A stretch of 64,000 bases of DNA from Schistocephalus solidus (GCA_017591395.1 WEDG01000289.1:124001-188000); one strand, 5' to 3'; shown: positions 22,801 to 37,800, counted from the first letter of the stretch. Notes: a model not told the origin generated them from the letters alone. Translations and numbers: made by a program.

Positions 22801-25800
22801 AACTACTTTTTCTCTGCAGAATGCGTGCGCCTTTGTTATTCTGAGAGTTGCCAAATTACTGTTCCATAAAGCCGGACCGAGATCTTAATTCACACGTATT
22901 TAAAAAAAGTATGACATGCATCTATCATGCTCGTGAAACAATACCCTGCAATCAGCGCTATTTGAAAGCATTAGGACGAAACTTTACTTTTCCAGTGGAG
23001 TGAAATAACAATCTAAATCTAAGTGAAGGCCTTTTTTTTCCCCAATATTGCATTGCTTTTCATCATACACTTGGGGAACGTCACGATCTTACAAATCCAT
23101 TGTATATCGGAAGGGGATTTTGGCAGCTAGGCTGGCGTTTGAACCTTACATGCGCTAGTTGATCATTGACTTTTCCCTTGCAATCAATGCTCACTTCCCC
23201 GGTTGCGAGAGGGTCGATCACACCGTGCCTACTAGAGTAGTCGAATGGGCCGCTAAAGTAGAAGATGAAGTGGTGTTGACCTTAATTGCCAAAAATTTGT
23301 GTCGCGAAGCCTGACTTCAGATATTCAACAGACATCCACGTTGTACCGCTAAGGACCACGCATTGTCAGATACATGGATCAAAGAAAGTTACCATATCCT
23401 CGCATGAAGAGGACTTTCCTGGCTGAATAATCTGACTTGCCTACCTTACGTCTGCACCAATAAAACGAGGTTTTTGAACGCATCGGCCTCTGCAGATACC
23501 TTAAAGCAGACTAATAGCATTTACAAACGATTTTTTCACAAGGTTTTTTGGGCATTTCGCGTATAGATGGGCTCCCGACAGTCGCCCGGGTTGTTTTTTA
23601 GAGGTTGTCGTTATGACCAGTATATCAATTCGACCATCGTAAACGACGATTTCCACGTACTCTTGAGTCGGCTGCACCGGTGATACCGCGTGAATTAGTG
23701 ATAGACTTGCGGAGCATTTACTGCCGCTTTCTTTCACCCACTCGGACACTGTAGCAAGGCAGATTCAGGGTGGCTGGAGGCAGGATCGGGTGCAGTAACT
23801 GGCAAGGCTAGATAGCCCGTCTACGCATACCACAAATGTCTGGTCCTCGCATAATAGAGCAAGTTTTCAAAGAACAACTGTTTGTTTCGGATCCTATATA
23901 AGTGGAGATGCTGTAGAAGCTGTATTAAGAAGACACGATTGCAGCCTGACTCCCCGTCCTGCGAAAACCAAGTTATCCTGTCATTTGGCAGCCTTCCAGG
24001 CTACGCCTTTTAGCGTACCTTAATAATTGAAAAGTTCTTCAGGTTGTTTATATGTGCTGCTTGCCATGGGACCGGGGTCCTAAGAGTTGACCCCCTTCTT
24101 CAATCTCCCAGGCGGCAGTCCACTGTCCAAGCCGGTCAGTCATGTAGTGCGGGCATTAGACTCAAGTGGCTGACAGCTAAACACCCTTGTACGCGTACAA
24201 CGTACACTCTGGGCCCCGACATAACACCATTGTTTCACGCAAAGGGGATTAAAAGTCCGGATGTCACGTGTGTTCATGTGTTATAGAGAGCGCATAGAGG
24301 AGGGGTGGGAGGTCAGTGAACGCGCTTTCTACTGACGTTAGAGGTCCTATTCCGTGCAAGCCGTGTTGAACGGGAGGTAATGCGGGTTAGTGTGGAATTT
24401 TTGCTAATGGGGTTTAGTCTGTGGTGGTTTACCATAATTTTGCATGGAGTCGGTGGCCGAGTAGGCTCCTGCGGTAAATTAGTGTGCGTGGGCAGTTGAG
24501 CCGGGTGCGGTGGGCGTATATTTTGGTTCCAGGCCAACATGTGATGTGAAGGTGCGATCGCAATGAGGACAGGTTGGGGCCGAGTCCGCTTCGCTAGTGT
24601 TGGGAACGGTACTGGTGGTGGCGGTAGTTGCTGTCGGCTCTTCGGGAGTACTCTCATCGGTGGTGGGAGGGGTGGTATTGGTCTTCGGGGGGTTTGTGAC
24701 GGTAATGATGGTGGTGGGTGTTGTGCAAAATCCTGGCCCAGCGTAGACTAACTAGGTGGTGTATGATGGCTGTTGTAGTACGAAGGCCCAGGCTGTATGA
24801 GCTGAGATCCGTACTGCTGCCCTTATCCTATTTTTGTTGTTAAAATCCTGGCCAAGTGTAAGCTGTGACCAGGTGGTGTATGATGGGGTTTAGTCGCACT
24901 GACTCAGAAGATGTCTGACGAGGCCAACCCGTGCGTGAAGTGTTCGTGGACAGCGCGTACATGTTGAAAGAGTTTGGGTGTTGGCTTTGCGGGTCGGAGG
25001 CGTTGGAGCCTTCTTAGCATCTCTTTTGGCTTTGACAGTGGCTATCCTGTTGGTTTCTAGGTTTGCTGCTCCAGTCTTCGTTGCTTTTCTCCAGTCCGGT
25101 CGATCGTGGGCGAAGTCTTCCCAGGTGGCCAGATGGATTTATAGATCTTTAGGCCACAATGTACTTGTGGCGTCGCTGTTGTTCTTGTCGGCGAGCACCC
25201 GTAGCGACATCGCAGAAGAACGGTCGCTTGGGTAATCACTTGTCGCCGCTCTAGCGCAGTCGTAGTTGTCTCAGCGTGGCATGAATTTTACCTTCCGGAA
25301 TCTCCGTGGTGGTTATTTTGTTTTGCCACTTTAGCTTCAATATTCTTCATGTGCAGATGAGGTGGAACTGATTGAGTTTTCTGACCTGGTCTTAGACGGT
25401 TCATGTCCGTGCTCCCTGTTGTGGTGTCAGGACCACCACCCTTTGTATGTTGAATTCAGTGTTGGATTGTAGTTCATGGCGATTACAGACTGCGCTGTAT
25501 AGCCAACCGAAGACCTAGCTGGCTTTGGAGATCTGAAGGGCCACTTCGTCGTCGATCTTTGTGTTTTTAAGATGATACCGCCTAGATAAGCAAACGTGCC
25601 CGCCGGTGCTAGTCGAGTTTTATTCATGTTGATACTGGATTTAATGTGCTTGTCCGCTGGTACTGGTTGGTGCTTGACCAGTGTCGATTCTTATTTCGAA
25701 GTTGGTGCAGTCTGAAGAGAATTCCACGTATCTTTGCGTAACTGCTTCTGTTGGGGCATTAGGTGCACATTCGTCCACGAATAAGAGTTAATGGGCAGTA

Positions 25801-28800
25801 GTTATTGATGTCCGCGGGGATGTTTGCATATGTCGGATTTTGAGGAGCTGGCTGTGGGTCCTGTAGGTGGTGTTGATCCCACAGATATTATCGTGGTAGG
25901 AGTCCATCAGCATGATCACTGCGAACTTGTCTGAAACAGTCCTATTGTCAGCGACGCGCGTCATCATCCTTTCGTGAAGCTGACTCACCATATGAGTGAA
26001 GACATCCGGACCTCCGAAAATCTGCATGATTATCCAGAGTTCATCGCACCTTGTCGTGTTGACCACCCTTCGGCTGTGATGGCGTCGCATCCCGGTGCCA
26101 TCCTGTTGGAGAGCTGGTTCACATTTCTGACAGTTTTTCGGAGGGAAGTTGGGAGGTCCACGTCAGTACTTATTTCCAGTTGAGGAAGTCTGCTAATGGT
26201 GGCATCGCAGGTCTTAGATTGCTCATTAAAAACGCGTTTAACGTGTTCGACCCAGCGTTTTAGAATTTGCAATTTTTCCTTAAGAAGAGTTGATCTGTCG
26301 AACCTGAACAGTGACGCATTTGCTTTGGCTGTGGGACCGTGTATTACCGTGATGAAGGCGAAAAAGTTCATTAAAATCCTTGCTGTCTACGTATCCGTAT
26401 GTTTCGTCGGCCTTCCTACTCATTCACACATTATGCATTACCCACAGCCGCCGCGGCGACAAATGATTAAGGTTCCTGTCGGTCCGGTGTAGTCGGGGCT
26501 TCTCTCGAGTAGGTTGCTAAGTTGTGCGTCGTAAAACCAGTCCTTCCGTTGACGATGGGCGTGTGCAGAACTTTCGTGGCGGTGGAGTGAATTGCGTTCC
26601 GCAGTTGATACCAATGTCCCCACAGGGATGTCGTCCAGAGCCTGCCATTCTTCCAAGTGGTGGGAACGTCGGTTACTGAAATCAAAGTGTTGTACAAACA
26701 ACTTCAATATAATCGCATTGACTTATTTGTACCTTATCTTGCGGTGTCCCGTGTGGTTGGATTTGGAGCCTCATCTTGGACATGACGAGGCTGTATACAT
26801 TCCAGCTGTCGGCATTACAGATAGCCTTTGTCACCAGAATGTCTCCTACGGACAAAAAAACTGATGCAAAAGCGCTGCAAGTGGGGATGTATCTACGTCG
26901 CCTTTTCCAGCTTCAAGAGGTGATAGAATATGCTGCTGCGTGGGCGGCAGTGTTTTACATAAGTTAGCAGAAGAGGGAGGCCGTTATCGTTGCAGTTACT
27001 GTTTCATTGGGGACCCAGTATTCCCTCCCAGCCAGCACGGTCTGTTCCGATGCGGGAGTTTAAATCACCAGGGACACCCACCTTGTCCGCCTTGGACACA
27101 GTCTCAAGAAAGGCATGCAGATCTTCCTAGAACTGTTTCTCCACCTCGTCAGAACTGGCCATTGCGCGGAAGGCGTAGGTGCTGATGCTAGCGGCGAATT
27201 TTGATCCCCAAAGTGGCAGGAGCAAGTTCATATGTTGATCGTTTATTTCCTGCGGCAGACAGTTCAGACGTCCCACAATGTAATCCTAGATGACAAAGGC
27301 AATGCGAGCGTCGTGTCCAGGTGTGGCCGGCATCCCCCTCCAGATGACCCTGTTCAGATAAAATCGAAAGCGGCTGGGGGCAGCTGTGCCCACCTTATGG
27401 CACGCCATTTCTTGAACAACTTGCGCTGGCCTCCCTTCAGGCCAATCGTCCCGCGCATTGTGTAAAAGAGGATAAGCATTATAGGCGGTCTGGGTTAGTT
27501 GAGTCACGTTCCCTTTTCATACCCATCCATAAGGGAGCATCATGGCTATATCCCACCAATTTCCGGTTGGTCCGTCTGTCATGCATTTGCTGTAAGCTGA
27601 TGGAAAACATACTTAAAAATCAGTTATATCGCTAAATACCTTTCGCTGTCAAACCAGCTGCGGTCAACATCGTTTCTATTAAAAAGGTCCTGTTTTACAA
27701 ACCTTACCCCGCTCGAACAGTAGTCAAAGGCCATGGATGTAGGGCATCCAGTGGATGTTGTTTACTCTTAACTTCAGCAAAGCGTTTGATTGGGCATCAC
27801 ATAAGCGCCTCGTGCGAAAGTTGTCAGAGGAAATCTCATGAACTGAATCCAAGATCTTTTAAACGATCGTACTTCTCAGAATGGGTGCCTGTTCAAAATG
27901 CAGTCCCACAAGGCGAATTTATTGAGCCACTCCTATTCATCATCGATGTGAATAACAGAATGAGCGGTGAAATCGGATATAGCGCTCTTTGCAGGTGATC
28001 TTAAACTGTAGAAGGTGATAAAAATGAGACTTGGCTATTACAAGAGGAGAGAGAGTGTCTGTATGCATAGAGCGAGAACTGGTGCATGAAATTCAACGTT
28101 AACAGGTCTGGGTTAGTGCGCATAATATCAGCAAGATGTAGAAAAAATGCAATCTCACCACAGTATCTGTTGGAAAATCATTTTCTTGAAACCTTAAATG
28201 TGCAAAAGAACGACTGAAACGTAACAGCGCAGTGTTCCAAAGTCGCAGCGCGGTCAATGTCAACCATGAGCGCGATACGAAGAATGTTTGTTAACTTGAA
28301 TGTGGATATCTTCGGCAATATAGCATGTGTGCGGCTGCACCTGGAATATGCGGTACAGGCTTGGCGGCCGTGGCTTCGGAAAGATAGATATTTTTAAAGG
28401 TGTACAACGAGTTGCTAAAAAGGCTATTCATGAACTCAATAATGTTACGTACGAGCGGCGCCTGACCGCTTTGAATCTATATCCCGTCCACTATAGACAG
28501 GATAAAGGTGACCTTATAGTAGCGTTCAGTTGCTAAGGGGAAAAGGATATAGATGTCGATCGCGCAGGTCTTTTTGAAATGGCACCAAAAGCGAATCTTG
28601 GAAGGCACGGTTTTCAGCTTAAAAAGGAATTGTGCATACCAATGAATGCTCCTCCTTTTTCTCGTGGAGAGTCATTCGTCAGTGGGGTCATTTACCGGGG
28701 TATGTTTTGCATTTCCCTCTGTGTTTGTGCAAGAGACGTCTGGACAATCACCTGTTGAAGGTTAACCCAAACTCCCATATAATAGGTTACCAAGATAACT

Positions 28801-31800
28801 ATAAGCATACTACTTCCTTTATTTCAATACACCTTTCTGTTTACATGAAATTAAACTCAAGTGAAATTTCAAAGTATGGATGCAGAGAACGTGTACTTTG
28901 CCGTTCTTTTGCAAATGCCACACCTTTTTAAAATTTATGTTTTCTTATTAGTTTTATGTATTCTGCAAAGTAAAACGACCTATAAAAAATTTTAAAACTT
29001 AATTACTTTTTATCCATAACTGTACCGCTTCTGTCAGTTATTTCACATAGATCGGTTTTCACGCGCCCAGTCCTAGGTGCTCCTACACTAAAGAGCAGTT
29101 AGGTTCTCTTCTGCTTGTCCGTGCCTTGTGACCCTCTGCTAGACAGCAACGTTGACTTTCCGTTCTCGATCGACCTGTCTTCCGCCCCATCACCACTACC
29201 ATTATCCTTTCCATTGTTGTTCGCGTTTTGCTTAGAAATCTGTTCAATTGTATTGACTTCAACATAGTGTTCTATCACTCTCCCTACCCCTTAGGCTGGG
29301 GTCTGTTGGCCAGGACACACTTCTGTGTCTTTGGGAGCTGACTGAGGACATCATTCGGCAGGGCATCCGGTTCTCCGCCACCACCGCCGCTGCACGCGAT
29401 ATTCCCTCCTCTCTGAATAACTGTCTTGTTTTAAACGATTTCGGTCCTGGTTGCAGAACCCTGCCGTCATCTTCGACTGGCCTGTGCGAGGAATCCATCC
29501 AGTTTGGTGGGAAAAAAAGTCCGCTTGTATTACCATCGGCCTCGCTGGTATCCAGTACTATGCCACGCAGCAAGAGAAAGCCTTTTAATTTCCTTCTCTC
29601 CTACAGACCTACCTCAAAACCCGCGGGTCATTTCCTGCCCGTGGTCACTACTGTCCCCACTGCGGTCGAGAACCTGGTGGAGTCTGGCAAGTCCTCCACA
29701 CTCACTGACAGTGGAGTGTCTTTCTCTGGTAACACTTGTCTCACCAGTGACCTCCGTAGTGGAGCTCTGCACAATCACGTTCAGCTATCTTACATATCTA
29801 CTCGAGAGTAAGTTGCTCTCTGTCCGTGGTTCAGTCTTCTTACAGAAGCTCAAGAAGCGCTTGCTTATATTTGTTCGGCTACCTTTCTACGTATCTTTGA
29901 AAATAGCCACATAATCCGTTTTTTGCCATCTTCCAGGAAGTAGAACCGATGGATGATTTTTTTTGTTTGAACGCACCAAAATGTTTATGGTAGCCTGATT
30001 TTAATTTTTTTACATTTTTGTCAAAAGTCTGATGTTGTTATCTACTGATTTCCGTGAATACTTGCCGCTACAACCGTCCACAATCGGGGTGTGCCTGATC
30101 AGCACGAAGGCCTACGTTATTGTGGCTGCGCACCCTTAGCGCATGACACATGTATAGGGTTGTGGTGGCAAGCCTAAGCGAGTAAAGATTACTTATATGG
30201 TCCCCTAAACATGATGTGGGAATAGGAGCATTCTGCCTAAGTGATAATGGTGACCTTACGCATAATTCCAGGAAGGTTAAATATCCCTGTGTCCTAACGT
30301 TAACAATAGCCTTATCATTAATCTAAACCATATCCTTAATCGTTACCTTGCCCTAAACCCTAAATCTACAGTTAATACTAATGTGAACCTAGCTGCTGTC
30401 TACCCGGCGCGTCCACAGGTGTCGGATAGTGTAACGGCCTTCAGTGAAGGTTAGTTGTGAAATAAGCAGAGGACGGTATTCCCACAGAAATATGTGAGGT
30501 CTGTGTCAACACTGGCGTCCTGGCTCCATAAGGGGATTGAGCAAGTGTGGAAAGACGAAGTAGTTCCTAATGACTGGGGTTCGGGCGTCCTCTTGTCTGT
30601 CTTCAAGAAGGGAGATAAGACAAATTGTGAGAACTACCGTGGCATAAGCCTCATCGACGTTGCTGTGAAGTTCTTCACTATTGTCCTCAAACGATTTCAG
30701 TCTGTACGTGACTCTAGAACGAGACCCAACCAAGCCGGATCCCGAGCTTGACGTGGATGCGTGGACCAAATATTCACGCTGAGCACATTCTGGAATTCTG
30801 CCATGGCTACGAGCAGCCGATGGCCACCTGCTTTATAGACTTCGTCGCTCCGTCCGTCGTGAGTCCCTGGGATTAATAATGGAACTAGATGGTGTGCTGG
30901 CCAAAATCATTGCCAAAAATCAAGGCCTACTATCGCTCCAACACTACGCCAGTCCTCATAAAAATCTCTCCCAAGCCTTCGATATCCGATCTGGTGTTCA
31001 ACAAGGTTGCATTCTGTCGCCTATTTTGTTCAACTATGCCATTGCCTGGATTCTCGGGAAGACCCTGCACGGATCTGACGGTGTGGAATTTGCACCCGGA
31101 CGAGCCTTTTTCCTCTACGAACGTGTGCGGAACACCTCTTGCTGACCAACACCTTCCGACGCGGGCGAAGGCCACGTAGATGTAGCCTCGGTCGCGACGC
31201 TGGCAGCTGCTGGACTATGTTCTCGTCCGGAGACGAAATTGACAGGACGTGCTGCAACAACTCAATGCAACAACAATCCCTCGACATCAAGTTCTGCCAC
31301 ACCTGCCTCAGACCTAACACCGACGACCACTCCAACCACTAATGATCACGTCGTTGATACCCCGCCGCCCACTATCACCGATACCATCATTCACCCCCTG
31401 CGCCGATCCCGGCGACGAACACCACTTGCCCCATTCCCATCACCTCAGTAGCCATCTCCGACTACCTGCTACCTCAACCACTACTGCCCCCAGTATCAGC
31501 GAAGGGTACTCGGTTCTAACCTGTTCTCATTGCGATCGCACATTCGCCTCACACCTCGGTCTTGTCGGTCACTTGCGAATCCATGACACAGAGACTGGCG
31601 AATTAGTGCCTGGAGCACCAACACAGAGCAGAGACCGCCTCCTCCGATGTCCTCACTACCACTGCGCATTCACTCACCGCATGGGCCTGATCGGTCACAT
31701 AAGCCGAATTCACCGCGATGTCGACACGTCTAACAAATCTGACGCACCCATTAACATTTCCCATAATTCTCCCATGATTGCGACTACCACTACCAGCAGC

Positions 31801-34800
31801 AGAGCCACCCAAGACCCTGCATCTCCCGACCTATCTTGTCCTCATTGTCACCGCACATGCACATCACGCATCTGCCCGGTCGGTCACTTGCGAATCCATC
31901 GCACAGAAACTGGCAAACTAGTTCTATGAACACCAACGTACACCCGCCGCACCCGACTCAACTGTCCGCACTGCCCACGCACATTCACACACCGCATGAG
32001 GCTATTAGGTCACATGCGTCTCCATGTAAACCTGCCGGCTATATCGCCAGCTCTACCACAACACTACATCTCTCCTCATCAGCCTCTTCACCTCATATGC
32101 TCACACAACACAAAAAACATGCTTTCAGTCTGCATAAATGTATGAGAGGCAAGTATGTTCCTCAGCTCCTTCTCCATGTGGTTCTTCTGCTGCATGTGTG
32201 ATCTGAGCTTGAGAATATCACGAGGCGATAAGCGCCGTGGGTTGGAAGTTTGTCAACTGAAAATTACATTCAGACCTCGCATTCAGTCCAATGTGTGTTA
32301 GGTGGGGTGGCTCACTGGTTGTCCGAGAGTCAGGCTGCGAGGACTCCTTCTTAACGTAACCTCTGGCTACCTCACATATGTGAAATGTTAGCCTTTGAGC
32401 CCCCCCGTTGTGCGAAATCCTGGTGCTTTTGTTTTCGGGGCCAGGTCGTGTACGTAGTACACGTAGACGAGGTCACCAGCAGCTGCGACCACTTCCGCAT
32501 CAGACCTCTGACCGGTTCGGGCAGTGGTCTGATTTTGGGGTGGGAGAGAGTGAGTTCGACGGCTCAGCGCATTTTCCCCGCTATAAACAATCTGACGCGC
32601 TTTAACCTATTACGTTGCGTTAAAAGCCGTGGCTTGGAAGGTTGCCAAGTGATGGAATAACTCGGACCGCGTGGCCAGCCCAGGGTGTGTTTTGTGTGGA
32701 GTGGTTGACTGGCGGACTGAGAGTCAGACTGCAATGGCTCCTTACTGTGGCCTTTATGGTAATCCCACTCCGTGGGATCCGAGCCAGGTGTGGTGGCACG
32801 TCCAGGGGCGTCTTCGGCCGTGCCAGCCACCTGTGCCCTCTCCCGCCTCCGGTCTTCTCGACTTTGTCATTACACTGGGCTCGGGTGAGGAAGTAGTAAA
32901 GAGTGCGGTAGCTGCAGCGCAAGGCTACTATCACTTAAATCTAATCCATGCGCAAGTCACCGTCACTGCACCACCATGGTGTGGAGCATGTGGTGGACAT
33001 CGCCAGACTACGACGGTCGAACTGTCGTGTCGTCGGTGCAGCTGAAGAGTACTTTGATAGATATTAAACTTTAAGGATCGGGCGCCTGATTTGGCGTCCC
33101 GTTCATCCATGACACCACATGTTGGTCAACATAACTTGAAGCTAGCAGGACGATATCGTACGCGTAATTAAAGTAAATCTCCCGGCGCTTGTGTTCAAAT
33201 TGGACCTATTTTAAATCGCGCACGTCCTCCGGAAAGTTTTTTGAACGATTTAAGTCAGCAAGATTTGTGACGGAATGCGACCTTGCCGAACTCTAGATCG
33301 AACGGCTGGGAGGGTTTTTTTGTGAACCAGAAGTCGCGTAGTAATAATAGGCCTTGGTTATGAAGTTGGTTTTTGATGGTGTATAATTATTGTTTGCCAC
33401 ATGGATTCACGAACGGAATAGAACGTTGCAACGAAGTCAACAAAGCAGATAGCCGTTACTTGCCCGTAGCCAGGTTCAAATTTTTTGTACGTTTATGGGC
33501 GGTGCAATGGATGTTGTAAGTATGAAGAGAAGCAGTGGGCTATGGTGAATGCTTATCTGTGCTACCACCTAACACGCACTCTACATTCCCCCCTCCACCA
33601 CCTCCCTTCAAAAGTGCACATGCAGTCATCACCGGTGATACGGATACGGATCAGTCACTAAGTATAACTTGCACCTGTACGCACGAAATTTCTTCTTGTC
33701 TTGTGCTCTTAAACTCAATCAACGCTATTATGCATCCATTCATGACGAGCTACACTCACACCATGCACTATTTAGCATGAACTAGCGTATTCCCACCGTA
33801 CGTGTGTCCCTAGTTTGCGTGTATTGGCATACATGTGATCATACACCCGTCGACTAGACGCCGCTCAGCGACAACCAAATACCTAAAGGAGTCAGCAAAC
33901 TAGCACGTTTTTCGTACGTACAATCGGACATACGTCAGTACCATGATATTACTTGCTATCGGGGTAGTATGTTTGGTGGTGACCGTATGTAGTCCTCGTG
34001 TGTGTTAGTAATAACGACAGTGAACCAGCGCCTGGAGCCCCAATCCACCCGTCACATGCGCATAACCTGCTTACTATGCCCCAGTACATTCAAACACCGT
34101 ATGTTATTTTCAGCAACATGCGCATCCACGACAGCGGAAATCACCGCAATGTCCACTTGCAAAAACGACCTCGCACCTCCAGCACCTCCCTCACGATCAG
34201 CTCCGCCACCACTAACGTTTCCACCAGCTGCTAACCTGTTGTGCCAATATGGTCACCGAATTTACGCCGTGCATCAGTCTTTTCGGTCACTTGCGTACCC
34301 ATCATACTGAGAATGGCGAACCAGTGCTGAGAGTATCAATGTACACTAGTCTCAACTGCCCACACTGCCCGCTCATATTCAGTTAATGTATGAACCTACT
34401 CGGTTGCGTTCGTCTCCACGAAAACCTGCGGTGGAATAACACCACCCATACCACAACCACATATTTTCCCAATAGCACCTTAACCACACATGAACACGTC
34501 CAACACACCACAGGCACGAAATAGGTGCTCCTGACTGAAGTGACAAATATGTTCTCCATTTGGTTCCTCTGCTGTTTATTTGATTCGAGCAGTTCACTCC
34601 CTTTGCGTGAAATCGTGTGTGTGTGTGGCGGCTACGTGCAAAAAAATCGCCATTTTATTGAGCATGTTCAATCGACAATTCCATGGAACGTGTTTGCTAT
34701 TTCCGGGGGGTTTACTGTCTAAAAGGAAGAAAGATCGGGCACCTAAATATTCGTTATAGTTTTCGGAGTTCTCGGTCCTCTGTAGGAGTCAGCTTATACC

Positions 34801-37800
34801 AGCCACGTGCTCTATTGGTTAGTGACGAGGCCGGGTCATTAGACAGTGACAGCTCAACACTGGACTGGCAAGAGGCGAGTGATCAGCCGTCCAGAACTGC
34901 CATGTTGAGGTGGGGCCTATATAATAGCAGGGTTGGCCCCCTAAACGGGCCACGTGTTAGATGCGTTGGACCAACACGGGGGCCACATCAGGGCATGGTA
35001 TGCGTTATTCGGTATGCGCTCCGCTAGCAAATGCCGAACATGGGAAGTGTGGTGGCACGCCTAGGGGGGCCAGGACTTAGGGGACTCGGCCGCGCCAGCC
35101 ACCTGCGTCCTCTCCCGCCTCCAGTTTTCTTGACTCTGTCTTGACACTGGGCTCAGGTGGGGAGGAAGAAAGAGTGCGGTAGCTGCAGCGCAAGGCTACT
35201 ATCACTTAAAACTAATTCGCGCGCATGTCACTATCCCTGCACCACCCTTCCATGGAGCATACGGTGGACATCGTCGGACTACGACGGTCGAACTGTCGTG
35301 TGCGTGGGAGGGGTAGTTCGTGTGGGTAGTGCGCGCAGACGGGCTGTTCTTAGGTCTGTCAACCACCTTTCCCAATCTCAGAATCAGTTGGTTAACTGGT
35401 TCGGACAATAGACTGGCGCAAGGGGAAGTGCAGAGACGGTAAAGCCAACCTTCAGCGCTGTTCCTTGCTATAAGCAATCTGACGCACTCAAAGTTATGAC
35501 ACTCTTCAGTGGGATCCGAGCCACTGTGGTGAAAAGTTTAGGTGTGACTTCACACCTGTGCCCTCTCCCGCCTCCAGTCTTTTTGACTTGGTTATGACAG
35601 CAGACCCAGTTGTGGAGGGGAGAGTGCAGTAGATGCCACGCTAGCCCCCTATCACTATAAAATAAATAACGCACAAATCCTTGTCCCTGCTCCCTGAGGC
35701 ACATAGTTGTCATAATTGGACTGAACTATCGTGTTAGTATGCTTATGGAGTGACTGACTGTTGGCCTGAGCGGTAGCCTCAGTTACTCTATAATGTGGTT
35801 AATATGTCGCTCACTCATGTGAGCTCTCAACTGCCTTCTTGTGAAATCATGGTATGTGTTCGGGGACAAAGTCGTGTGTGATACGCGTGAACGGGCCACT
35901 GCGTCTGAACCCGACGCCGGTCTTCCTGATTCTTTCAACAGGACATAAGTGGACGGTGTAGAAGGGAGTGCACTAAATGCTACGCAACTGCTGTAAACTA
36001 ATTCACATACATGTCGCCATAATGCGCCCACCACATCTTAGGATACACGGTAACCATCGTCGTTCGTGACTTTTGAATTTTCATGTCGATTTCCAAAAAG
36101 TATCTGCCAGAATCCAACATCGATGCCTCCTGGGCAGACTGGAAATCTTTGTAATAATTTACCCTGATTCCGGAATTCGTCTGAACGATAGCTGTTTACT
36201 TTCAGCCTAAAATAGTGCACGGCTCTCCATTTCCGCACGAACTAAAATCCAGCCAGAAACGAAGCTATGTTTCCTAAAGGGCGTTGCACCGTCTTTGCAT
36301 TTACGCAGATAGTCCTAGGTGTTTGGGTAGAGTGCTATGCAGGATCATCCTTTCTACGCACAAGTTTTCTGAAAAAATGATACGGGCGTACCGCACTCAA
36401 CCATGGGCATTCATCGTACCTATTTATCATATGGCACTAGTGCAACAACTTACAAACTTTAGGTTTTTCCCTTTGTCTCACACACCAAATGGTTTTATTG
36501 CGGTTTCTAAGTTAATCCATGATCTTGACGAGAACTGCAATCGGTGGTGTGTTCTAGTAGCACCTGTGACGTCTCCGTGGTGGACGCTCAGCCAAAGTGT
36601 ATGCTCTCCACTAAGGATTGTTCACCCTAAGCGTATGTGAGCAATGAATTGGTCTTAAGCAAAAAAGTGGTAAGGGTAAATTGCTGGCAGTTCTCGGAAA
36701 GTACTGGATGACCACGCGTCTTGTTTTTCCGAGACATGCTGACAATTTGTCCGCAAATAGTGCATCAGCCAGTCACTATTGCGCTAACAGTGTTACTGAA
36801 ATCATGTAAATAATAGATTCATAATATCCGTTTATAAAGGGTTATAAGCTTAGTGGATTGAAATATGCGAACGCATGCTTTTGCAAGACGTCATCTCCTA
36901 GCCTCAAAATATATTATACCCATAGACCATTTAGTTGACCTGGCACAGATCACTGTGGCCGGTGTTTTGGAGCCTGCATTTATTGTGCATTACGGTTTGC
37001 GTTAGCGGGTTGAACCAAGAGAATACGTGCCCTGTATGTTCTCTCCTAGCTCGTCCTACCTTAGCTTTATAGCCTTTTTGAAGGACAAGCTGTCTTACGT
37101 GCGCTTTCTTATGATTTGAAAAGAGTAACGACATCTTTACTCTTGACGATTCACCTGTTGCTCTCTTATTGACTTCATCCGTTTTTGCAGCCTCCTGGGA
37201 ACACCAAACTGTCCCACCCTCTCCGATGTTCCTATGTTGGAACCCTTTGCAAAGTTCGGCATCACCCGGGACCTGGTGACGGACATGGTGTTTCGGGAAG
37301 ACAGTGTCAACCTGGCCCTACAGCAGGGTGTTGTTTTGACCTTCAGCCGACCGGTATGCTTCATTCTCGTTTGCAATTATAGTTAAAACCGAAGTAAAAA
37401 ACGACGATTTTCTCTACGTTAATGGCTAAATCGACTGATCTTGGTACAAGAAGGAAATGTGTTCGTTTCTGGTTGCGTGGGGGGCACGTATGACTACTAG
37501 TCAAGCTTCCTCTTAAGTGTCCACGGATGGGGACATTACGACGTCCAAGCTCAAGTAAACCTAGCTGAAGCTAGTGGTAGTAACCAGTTCAAAGAAGTCG
37601 TCGAATTTGAGGCAATAATCTTGACCCCGCAACATGCAAAACGCTTGTATTAGGTCGCCGTATAGTTTTCTGTAGTCCAAAGTAAACAGGTCAAGATTGG
37701 ACAGTCGGATTTCGTAAGTCAGGTGTCCTTGGCCTCGAACAAGCTTGGTTTCAAGTCATTTGAATTTTTCAAGGGTGCTGCGGTCATTGATAGTCTACGG

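Larger units (their letters stand above)
22239..29294 (+). other. WDR20: WDR20 intron 4 with retroelement relics
   Basis: 7056 nt. From 22239 to 23759 I see no recognisable element; an 82-codon minus-strand frame at 23501-23749 has no family signature. From 23760 to 27510 lies a minus-strand zinc-finger-tailed retroelement relic, then a plus-strand jockey-like relic to about 28790. The last 500 bases show nothing. Confidence 0.75.
29808..37190 (+). other. WDR20: WDR20 intron 5 with retroelement relics
   Basis: 7383 nt, GTAAGT to TTTTTGCAG. Relics occupy 30484-36070. 29808-30483 contains no recognised gene; 30285-30375 is a degenerate run of CCTAA/CCTTAAT-like units. 36071-37190 shows nothing I recognise. 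Confidence 0.75.

Noticed and set aside
23501..23749. 82-codon minus-strand open frame in WDR20 intron 4
   Set aside because: No domain, homologue or conserved neighbour could be recognised; chance open frame cannot be excluded.
30285..30375. Degenerate CCTAA-like units, possible interstitial telomeric repeat
   Set aside because: Only one or two CCCTAA-like units are adjacent and the rest vary in length and sequence.
34916..34927. TATA-like CTATATAATAGC as a gene promoter
   Set aside because: No gene follows on this strand within the intron and the block belongs to a repeat-rich stretch; at most a relic promoter of a mobile element.
36284..36640. 118-codon open frame in WDR20 intron 5 as an extra exon
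   Set aside because: Exons 5 and 6 join in phase directly and match the order of animal WDR20 without it.
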